DNA of 6,677 bases. Source: a bacterium. GTDB taxonomy: Bacteria; UBA9089; UBA9088; JAGUXG01. The translations under genes and the position numbers were made by a program. Of the stretch, positions 1-5,210 are shown piece by piece. The stretch is from the NCBI GenBank assembly GCA_020061965.1, contig JAGUXG010000102.1:1-6677 (forward strand). The letters are read 5' to 3'. Below the pieces are notes generated by a model that made no database searches, had not been told where the DNA came from, and saw only the letters and a list, made by a program, of their open reading frames with translations. The stretch's first letter is position 1, and each line of letters starts with the position of its first letter.

Positions 1-411
1 AGGCAAAATAGGAAGAAATTAACATGTGGTGACAAATTCAAAAATTAACTGTAGCAATATCAATGTGTTATGAATTTTGCTGTTGAACCTAAGTTTTTAG
101 ACTAAATAACCCCTGCCATTACAAGACTTGCAGAGCAAATTCCTATACAATTAAATTTTCGCTAGACTTGATTTCTTTGGGTATATCTATCAAGAACCAA
201 TAGTCTTAACCTTGAAATCAAAAACACTTTTAGGGATTCTTAATGGCATCATTGTCTATTGGGTGGTCTATGTAGCACTCCCCTTGTTTGAAAACTACTT
301 TCTTCTGAGATAAAACCAACCCTTTCTGCCACAGTCTTAAGGTCACATATTCAAAGAGGCGTTGATATTGCCAAGGCAAAAAGATGCCATTTGAGATCAT
401 TAGACGGCTTT
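1..411. other. Region without a convincing gene, downstream of ftsW
   Basis: This AT-rich stretch lies beyond the 3' end of ftsW, where a canonical dcw cluster would continue with murG and murC. I see no MurG or MurC motif, no tRNA-like or rRNA-like sequence, no tandem repeat and no strong hairpin followed by a T-run. The only notable open frame is a 56-codon minus-strand ORF at 230-400, listed separately. Minus-strand translation of about 20-230 gives short coding-looking pieces in changing frames separated by stops, which could be a decayed gene or chance. No terminator for the kdsD-murD-ftsW operon could be recognised here. Confidence 0.6.
230..400 (-). CDS. Possible small hypothetical protein (56 aa), or gene remnant
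   Basis: I do not recognise this ORF. It would start at the ATG complementary to 398-400, 11 nt after the ftsW stop, and end at TAA (230-232). The peptide begins MISNGIFLPWQYQRLFEYV, is rich in aromatic and basic residues in its first 40 positions and ends in a polar tail (IDNDAIKNP). It has no signal peptide, membrane segment or known motif that I can see. The nearest purine-rich GAGGAG lies about 14 nt upstream, inside the ftsW end, which is too far for a good ribosome binding site. A 56-codon open frame can arise by chance at this base composition. The frame after its stop also looks weakly coding with interruptions, so a fragment of a decayed gene is as likely as a real small protein. Confidence 0.2.
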   Translation of the reverse strand: MISNGIFLPWQYQRLFEYVTLRLWQKGLVLSQKKVVFKQGECYIDHPIDNDAIKNP

Positions 412-1461
412 TTACTCCTCACTATATCCCACTTTCATAATAAGCCCGCAGGATATAAGATTAGAGACAAGAGCAGAACCTCCATAGCTTATAAATGGAA
501 AAGGAAGACCAGTTGTTGGAATAGCTCCCGAAATTACAGCTATGTTGATGAATGCTCCCAAAGTGATACTGAAGGTAAGACTGAATGCCAGAAGACTGCC
601 TGCAAGAGATTGGCTGAGAAAGGCTATCAAGAGTCCACAGGTAAAAAAGATAATCAGGCAAAGAATAATAAAAAGTACGCCCAAAAAGCCCATCTCTTCC
701 CCAAGTATAGAGAAGATAAAGTCTGTCTGGGGCATCGGAAGAAAACCTTTCAGTTTCTGACGGCTCTCTCCAATGCCTACGCCAAATAACCCTCCAGACC
801 CTAAAGCAATAGTAGATTGCTCAACCTGCCACCCCCTTTTTTCAAAGAAGTTTTTTATCCTTCCAAAAGAGTGAGAATGACTTATAATCAACACAGAGCC
901 TACCATAATCATTATAGCAGCTATGGGCAAAAGCCATCGTTTTTTTATCCCTGAGACAAAGAGAAGTCCAAAAGTTATAAAAAACATAAAGATTGCCATT
1001 CCAATATGTGGCTGCAAGGAAAGAATGCCAATAATTACACTGAGGGAAATGACTGGGAAGGCAAATTTTTTCAAGCTATCAGTACCACCTTTCTTTGAGA
1101 GAAAAGAAGAGAGGTAAAGGAGAAAAAAGACTTGGACAAACTCACTTGGCTGACCAATCAGAAGCCATCTTCTGGCCTCATTCTTTGCAGGGCAAAGGAG
1201 AGTAAGAGAGAGGGCAATGATGCCTACTATAAGAATGTAGGGTGAGTATTTTTGAAGAACCCTATAGTTCATCTTAAGTATGGCAAAAAATACGCCGCTA
1301 CCTATAATTATCCACTTGGTTTGTTTCCAAAAATAATCAAATATATCTCCAGACCTGATATAATCTGCAGAAAAGACCATAAGAAGCCCATACCCTATAA
1401 GGACACACATTGGAATCCATAAGATATCAGTCACTGTGGATATGGTTGAATTCTTTTCCAT
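412..1461 (-). CDS. ftsW: FtsW/RodA/SpoVE-family lipid II polymerase (probable FtsW)
   Basis: A SEDS-family integral membrane peptidoglycan glycosyltransferase, which polymerises lipid II into glycan strands at the septum together with a class B penicillin-binding protein. The 349 residues form about ten hydrophobic segments, with almost no N- or C-terminal extension, so it is compact for the family. Visible family motifs are ARRWL near 96-100, QPSEF at 104-108, GWQVEQS followed by GSGGLFGVGIGES (210-233), TDFIFSILGEE (246-256) and PTTGLPFPFISYGG (315-328). D247 in TDFIFS aligns with the catalytic Asp of E. coli FtsW (D297). Two positions look atypical: H152 replaces the conserved Asp of the QPDxGT motif (QPHIGM here), and Q110 replaces the Lys usual after SE(L)xx. 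The start ATG lies inside murD and is preceded by AAGGAG at 7 nt. I chose FtsW over RodA or SpoVE because it follows murD directly; sequence alone does not settle that. Confidence 0.92.
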   Translation of the reverse strand: MEKNSTISTVTDILWIPMCVLIGYGLLMVFSADYIRSGDIFDYFWKQTKWIIIGSGVFFAILKMNYRVLQKYSPYILIVGIIALSLTLLCPAKNEARRWLLIGQPSEFVQVFFLLYLSSFLSKKGGTDSLKKFAFPVISLSVIIGILSLQPHIGMAIFMFFITFGLLFVSGIKKRWLLPIAAIMIMVGSVLIISHSHSFGRIKNFFEKRGWQVEQSTIALGSGGLFGVGIGESRQKLKGFLPMPQTDFIFSILGEEMGFLGVLFIILCLIIFFTCGLLIAFLSQSLAGSLLAFSLTFSITLGAFINIAVISGAIPTTGLPFPFISYGGSALVSNLISCGLIMKVGYSEE

Positions 1462-2809
1462 GCAATCTCTCCTTCATCTTTATTGCCTCTTTTTTGAACA
1501 CCTCGCCCCTTTCTTTATAGCTTGTAAACTGATCGAAGCTTGAGCAAGCAGGGGATAACAGGACGATATTATCCTTCTCAGCCAAAGCATAGGCAAGGTT
1601 TATGGCCTGAGCCAAATCTCCGACCTTACTCGTTGGAACTGCATCCTTTGTCATAGAACCAATAATATCAGCCGCCTCCCCAAAGAGAATCAGAGCCTTA
1701 CATTTCTCCTTCAAATACGGAATAAGCCCTGAATAGTCTTCACCCTTATCCTTGCCACCAGCAATAAGGATTATAGGCTCATCAAAGGATAAGATAGCGG
1801 CTATGACTGAGGCGACATTGGTTGCCTTTGAGTCATTTATAAATCTTACTCCTGATATTACGGCAATCTCCTCTATCCTATGAGGAAGTGGCTTGAAGTT
1901 TCTCACCTCCTCCACAATAATATTAATATCTATCCCAGAAACAATTCCGCAAAGAATAGCACAAAGGACATTTTCAAGGTTATGCTGACCCTTGAGCTGG
2001 AAATCATCTGTCTTTATCAACCTCTCTTCTTTGCCTCTGAATCTGGCCACGATATACTCACCCCTGACAAAAATCCCTTCCTGCAAAACCTGCTTTTTGG
2101 AGAAGAAGTAAGGCTTAGCCTTCCCTTTTCTTCCTAAGTTTACCACCACATAGTCATCTGCATTTAGAATCATAACATCCTCTTTCTTTTGGTTCTCAAA
2201 TATCCTTTGTTTTGCCTTTATGTAATCCTCTATCTTTGAATATCTGTCTAAGTGATCTGGTGCAAAGTTCAAAAATACAGCTATATCTGGTCTAAACTCT
2301 ATAATCTTTTCTAACTGAAAACTACTCACTTCCAAGCAGACAATGTCATTATCAGAGATATCATGGATGACCTCACATAAAGGGGAACCAATATTTCCAC
2401 AAAGCTTTACTCCCCGAGAAGAAAGAATCTTTCCTATCAAACTTACTGTGGTTGTCTTTCCATTTGTTCCTGTCAGGGCAATAAGTCTCTGTCCAGAAAG
2501 ATATTGATAGCCAAGCTCAAGCTCTGAAATGACAGGAATCTCCTTCTCTTCTGCCAGAAGTATAGGCTGTAGATCAGGAGGAATCCCAGGGCTTACAACA
2601 AGAAGGTCAGCGTCAGATATATCAATGGGTTGACCGCATCTTACTTTTACTTTATCTGGAAGCTGAGATATCTTTGAAAAAAGCCTCTCTTTTTCTAACT
2701 CATCCCAAACAGTGACATTAGCCCCGGCTGCATAAAGAAGCTTTGCAGACGCAAGCCCTGAAACTCCAAGCCCAAGAACAGTAACCTTTTTATTCTTTAA
2801 GTTTAACAT
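1427..2809 (-). CDS. murD: UDP-N-acetylmuramoylalanine--D-glutamate ligase (MurD)
   Basis: Cytoplasmic ATP-dependent ligase that adds D-glutamate to UDP-MurNAc-L-Ala, the second amino acid step of peptidoglycan precursor synthesis. From the ATG at 2809 it has 460 residues, normal for the family, in three domains. The N-terminal Rossmann-like domain carries GLGVSGLASAKLL (13-25). The central ATPase domain has P-loop GTNGKTTT (114-121), LEVSSFQLE (159-167), LNFAPDHLDRY (180-190) and the lysine expected to be carbamylated (K200 in AKQRIF). The C-terminal domain has NDSKATN (325-331), AGGKDKG (350-356) and SPACSSFDQF (419-428). A GTG two codons upstream (2815) is possible, but it overlaps the GAGG ribosome binding site itself, so the ATG with GAGG at 5 nt is preferred. 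It starts 37 nt after kdsD, and its last 35 nt overlap ftsW, so the three genes are probably cotranscribed and ftsW translationally coupled. Confidence 0.97.
   Translation of the reverse strand: MLNLKNKKVTVLGLGVSGLASAKLLYAAGANVTVWDELEKERLFSKISQLPDKVKVRCGQPIDISDADLLVVSPGIPPDLQPILLAEEKEIPVISELELGYQYLSGQRLIALTGTNGKTTTVSLIGKILSSRGVKLCGNIGSPLCEVIHDISDNDIVCLEVSSFQLEKIIEFRPDIAVFLNFAPDHLDRYSKIEDYIKAKQRIFENQKKEDVMILNADDYVVVNLGRKGKAKPYFFSKKQVLQEGIFVRGEYIVARFRGKEERLIKTDDFQLKGQHNLENVLCAILCGIVSGIDINIIVEEVRNFKPLPHRIEEIAVISGVRFINDSKATNVASVIAAILSFDEPIILIAGGKDKGEDYSGLIPYLKEKCKALILFGEAADIIGSMTKDAVPTSKVGDLAQAINLAYALAEKDNIVLLSPACSSFDQFTSYKERGEVFKKEAIKMKERLHGKEFNHIHSD
1469..1474 (-). promoter_or_regulatory. Shine-Dalgarno site of ftsW inside murD
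   Basis: On the minus strand AAGGAG lies 7 nt before the ftsW ATG, an ideal spacing. It is formed by the MurD codons for Lys-Glu near the C-terminus (residues 446-447). The same bases therefore encode MurD and recruit ribosomes for FtsW, which suggests coupling or re-initiation. This site fixes the ftsW start. Confidence 0.85.
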
Positions 2810-2812
2810 AGC

Positions 2813-2818
2813 CACCTC
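2813..2818 (-). promoter_or_regulatory. Shine-Dalgarno site deciding the murD start
   Basis: On the minus strand GAGGTG lies in the 37-nt gap between kdsD and murD, with GAGG ending 5 nt before the ATG at 2809. The alternative GTG start (2813-2815) is part of this same site and could not use it, so the ATG is the better start. There is no recognisable terminator in the gap; its T-rich stretch lacks a preceding stable hairpin. Confidence 0.75.
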
Positions 2819-2846
2819 AAAAAAACTAAAAACTGATCACTTTTCC

Positions 2847-3812
2847 CTATTTTAGTCCTGCCTTCAGGACATCGTGGATATGGATGATGCCTTCTAATCT
2901 TTGATTGTTGTCAATGATAACAAGGGATGTTATGGAAAAATCCTCCATAATTCGCAGGGCAACAACAGCCAGAAGATCCTTCTCTATCACCTTCGGATTT
3001 TTGGTCATAGCCTCTTCTGCTGGAATATCAAGTATCTTTTCTTCACACTTCTCAATAAGCCTTCTCAGATCCCCATCAGTAATTATACCAACAAACCTTC
3101 CTTCAAGATCAGTAACTGCGGTCATACCCAATCTCTTTCTGCTCATCTCTAAAATGGCAGACTTCATTGGCGTAGATACTGAAACTTTTGGTATGCTATC
3201 ACCTGTGTGCATCAGATCAGAGACTTTAAGCAGAAGTTGTTTACCTAATAAACCCCCTGGATGCAAAAGGGCAAAGTCCTCTTCCCGCAACCCTTTCTCT
3301 TTGAACAAAGCTACAGCTATAGCATCTCCCATAGCTAATGCTGCAGTAGTAGAGGCAGTTGGAGCAAGACCTAAAGGACAGGCCTCCTTTTCGCAAGAGA
3401 CATCCAAGATAATATCTACATTCTTTGAGAGTGGAGAGCCTGGGTTTCCGCAGATAGCGATAATCTTGACCCCAATCCTCTTTAGGGATGGGATAATCTG
3501 GTTTATCTCTTCAGTCTTACCTGAGTTTGAAATGGCAATGACAACATCATCTTTGGTGACCATTCCAAGGTCCCCATGAACTGCCTCTACAGGGTGGAGG
3601 AAGAATGATGGTGTTCCCAGAGAGGATAGGGTTGAGGAGATCTTTTCGCCAATAACTCCTGACTTACCTATGCCAGTAACCACAACCCGACCCTTTCCAG
3701 AAAGTATACATTGGACAGCAGACTCAAAGGAAGAGTCTATCCTCTCTATAAGCCGAGAGATAGCCCTTGCCTCAATCTCCAAAACATCTTTGGCTATGGC
3801 ACATAAATCCAT
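2847..3812 (-). CDS. kdsD: D-arabinose-5-phosphate isomerase (KdsD/KpsF family)
   Basis: Interconverts D-ribulose 5-phosphate and D-arabinose 5-phosphate in the cytoplasm, the first committed step toward KDO for lipopolysaccharide or capsule. The 321 residues comprise a SIS sugar-isomerase domain (about 10-195) followed by two CBS domains (about 200-258 and 266-321). Visible SIS motifs are GIGKSG (47-52), HPVEAVHGDLG (73-83), SNSGKTEE (95-102), PLGLAPTASTTAALAMGDAIA (starting 146) and DFALLHPGGLLG (179-190). K50, E102, E143 and H184 match the E. coli KdsD residues K59, E111, E152 and H193 with identical spacings, so an active enzyme is expected. An in-frame TAA lies 12 nt before the ATG, so no earlier start is possible. 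It is the first gene of the operon with murD and ftsW. Its ATG sits only 6 nt after a predicted -10 box and has no well-placed Shine-Dalgarno site. KpsF (capsule paralogue) cannot be excluded, but the cell-wall context favours the housekeeping enzyme. Confidence 0.95.
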   Translation of the reverse strand: MDLCAIAKDVLEIEARAISRLIERIDSSFESAVQCILSGKGRVVVTGIGKSGVIGEKISSTLSSLGTPSFFLHPVEAVHGDLGMVTKDDVVIAISNSGKTEEINQIIPSLKRIGVKIIAICGNPGSPLSKNVDIILDVSCEKEACPLGLAPTASTTAALAMGDAIAVALFKEKGLREEDFALLHPGGLLGKQLLLKVSDLMHTGDSIPKVSVSTPMKSAILEMSRKRLGMTAVTDLEGRFVGIITDGDLRRLIEKCEEKILDIPAEEAMTKNPKVIEKDLLAVVALRIMEDFSITSLVIIDNNQRLEGIIHIHDVLKAGLK

Positions 3813-3818
3813 ACCCTT

Positions 3819-3848
3819 ATTTTACTTCAATAAACCTCCTCTTGTCAA
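3819..3848 (-). promoter_or_regulatory. Predicted promoter of kdsD-murD-ftsW, placing the start of RNA at the ATG
   Basis: On the minus strand a perfect -35 box TTGACA (3843-3848) is followed by an 18-nt spacer and the -10 box TAAAAT (3819-3824, five of six consensus bases). Six nucleotides (AAGGGT) then separate the -10 from the kdsD ATG at 3812. A usual start about 7 nt after the -10 falls on the A of the ATG, giving a leaderless mRNA. This is a sequence-based prediction assuming a standard housekeeping sigma factor. Confidence 0.65.
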
Positions 3849-3867
3849 TATTGGCTACAAAAAATCC

Positions 3868-3897
3868 TTGCTATTTTGACTACCTTTAAGATAAATT
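3868..3897 (+). promoter_or_regulatory. Predicted promoter of rarA, close to its ATG
   Basis: A -35-like TTGCTA (3868-3873, four of six consensus bases), an 18-nt spacer and a -10-like TAAATT (3892-3897, four of six) end 6 nt before the rarA ATG (gap AAGACT). The boxes are weak on their own, but the spacing and the distance to the ATG mirror the kdsD promoter on the other strand. The two -35 boxes lie back to back, 19 bp apart. A second -35-like TTGACT (3876-3881) has no suitable -10 partner. No Shine-Dalgarno site precedes rarA. Confidence 0.4.
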
Positions 3898-3903
3898 AAG
3901 ACT

Positions 3904-5133
3904 ATGAAAAATCAAAACAATGACCAACCTTTAGCAGATCGAATAAGACCTTTATGCCTTGATGATTTTTTTGGCCAGGAGGAGATAGTAGGAGAAAGAA
4001 GATTGTTAAGGGAAGCAATAAAATCTGATAGATTGCCATCAATGATCTTTTGGGGGCCACCTGGTAGTGGAAAGACTACCCTCGCTTTTATCATTGCGAA
4101 GCAAAGTGATTCGCAATTTAGGCAGATCAGTGCAGTCACCAGCGGTAAAAAGGATTTGATTCAAATTTTAGACGAAGCCAGAGAGAACAAAAAATTAGGA
4201 AGAAAAACAATTCTTTTTATAGATGAAATCCATCGTTGGAATAAGGCTCAACAAGATGCGCTTTTGCCACATGTGGAAAAGGGCTTGGTTGTTCTTATCG
4301 GTGCAACTACTGAAAACCCAAGTTTTGAAGTGATTGGTGCCTTGCTTTCAAGGTGTCAGGTCTTTGTTTTCAAACAGCTTGATACAGAATGTATTGCAAA
4401 AATAATCAATGGAGCTTTGGAAGACAAAGAGAAGGGATTTGGCGGTCTAAACATCAAGATTGAAAAAGAGATCATCAATCTTATAGCTCAAATGAGTAAT
4501 GGAGATGCCAGAAAAGCCCTTAATGTTCTGGAATACGCTGTTTTAACCTCGCGTAGTGATGAGATAAAAATAACAGATGATATTATTAAAGAGGCTTTTC
4601 AAAAATCTTATTTGATTTATGATAAGGATGGGGAGGAACACTATAACATCATCTCTGCTCTTCATAAATCAATGAGAGGGTCAGATGCTGATGCTGCTCT
4701 TTATTGGCTGGCCAGAATGATTGAGGCTGGCGAAGATCCTTTATACATTGCCAGAAGAATCACTCGTTTTGCTTCAGAGGATATCGGTTTGGCCAATTCA
4801 CGCGCTTTGGAACAGGCAACAGCCGCTTATCAGGCGTGCCATTTCATTGGGGTGCCAGAATGTAATGTAATATTGGCTCAAGCAGTAGTTTATATGGCAA
4901 AGTGCAAAAAATCAAATGAGCTTTATGTGGCTTATCAAAAAGCAGTGGAAGATGTTAAAGAATATGGGAATTTGCCTGTTCCTTTGCATTTACGCAACGC
5001 ACCTACGAAATTTTTGAAGGATATAGGATATTCTAAGGGTTATCAATACAGTCCAGATTTTGACTACAAGGAGAAACAGGAATATCTTCCTCCAGAATTA
5101 AAAGGAAGAAGATATATGGTGGAAGATAAGTAA
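3904..5133 (+). CDS. rarA: Replication-associated recombination protein A (RarA/MgsA), AAA+ ATPase
   Basis: Cytoplasmic AAA+ ATPase of the RarA/Mgs1/WRNIP1 family, which acts at stalled or damaged replication forks, usually as a tetramer interacting with SSB. The 409 residues are near the usual length (E. coli about 447). Visible are the family N-terminus QPLADRIRP (8-16), Walker A GPPGSGKTT (51-59), Walker B ILFIDEIHRW (103-112), sensor 1 IGATTENPSF (132-141), the arginine-finger region ALLSRC (146-151) and a complete C-terminal oligomerisation region (about 245-405) with FASEDIGLAN and PVPLHLRNAPTK. The more usual HRFNKAQQD reads HRWNKAQQD here. The ATG is supported by QPLADRIRP beginning only eight residues in; no Shine-Dalgarno site precedes it. 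Six of 22 arginine codons are CGN, five of them CGT/CGC, unlike murE (none of 27), which hints at a different codon history. It has no functional link to its cell-wall neighbours that I can see. Confidence 0.95.
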   Translation: MKNQNNDQPLADRIRPLCLDDFFGQEEIVGERRLLREAIKSDRLPSMIFWGPPGSGKTTLAFIIAKQSDSQFRQISAVTSGKKDLIQILDEARENKKLGRKTILFIDEIHRWNKAQQDALLPHVEKGLVVLIGATTENPSFEVIGALLSRCQVFVFKQLDTECIAKIINGALEDKEKGFGGLNIKIEKEIINLIAQMSNGDARKALNVLEYAVLTSRSDEIKITDDIIKEAFQKSYLIYDKDGEEHYNIISALHKSMRGSDADAALYWLARMIEAGEDPLYIARRITRFASEDIGLANSRALEQATAAYQACHFIGVPECNVILAQAVVYMAKCKKSNELYVAYQKAVEDVKEYGNLPVPLHLRNAPTKFLKDIGYSKGYQYSPDFDYKEKQEYLPPELKGRRYMVEDK

Positions 5134-5174
5134 AAAATTGACAAAATTTCCGATTAGAGCAACCAAAATGATTC

Positions 5175-5203
5175 TGGACAAAATGTGGCTGAGGATTTAT
5201 ATT
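5175..5203 (+). promoter_or_regulatory. Predicted promoter of murE, close to its ATG
   Basis: In the 77-bp gap after rarA, TGGACA (5175-5180, five of six bases of the -35 consensus), a 17-nt spacer and TATATT (5198-5203, five of six of the -10 consensus) end 7 nt before the murE ATG. Transcription would begin at or one base before the ATG. A GAGG at 5191-5194 lies 16 nt from the ATG, too far for a normal Shine-Dalgarno site. Read-through from rarA with that weak site is the alternative. Confidence 0.55.
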
Positions 5204-5210
5204 TCTATTT

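Noticed and set aside
368..388. Small inverted repeats (TTGCC-AA-GGCAA and GGCA-6-TGCC) as an ftsW terminator
   Set aside because: Stems of only 4-5 bp with a 2-nt or A/T-rich loop, and no suitable T-run following on the minus strand.
391..789. 132-codon plus-strand open frame over the ftsW 3' end
   Set aside because: It is antisense to the conserved PTTGLPFPFISYGG and TDFIFS region of ftsW and has no protein-family feature of its own.
2813..2815. GTG start for murD, giving two extra residues
   Set aside because: The GTG lies within the GAGGTG ribosome binding site and has no other site upstream, while the ATG at 2809 is correctly spaced.
2810..2846. Terminator or separate promoter between kdsD and murD
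   Set aside because: The T-rich 37-nt gap has only the 6-bp palindrome TGATCA and no usable hairpin or -35/-10 pair, so cotranscription is more likely.
2905..3579. 224-codon open frame on the plus strand, antisense to kdsD
   Set aside because: It is a shadow of kdsD, whose catalytic residues and domain order are intact on the minus strand. The antisense peptide is serine- and isoleucine-rich with no recognisable motif.
5138..5143. Perfect TTGACA just after the rarA stop as a -35 box
   Set aside because: At 16-19 nt spacing the downstream bases (around AACCAA) do not resemble a -10 box; the TGGACA/TATATT pair further on fits much better.
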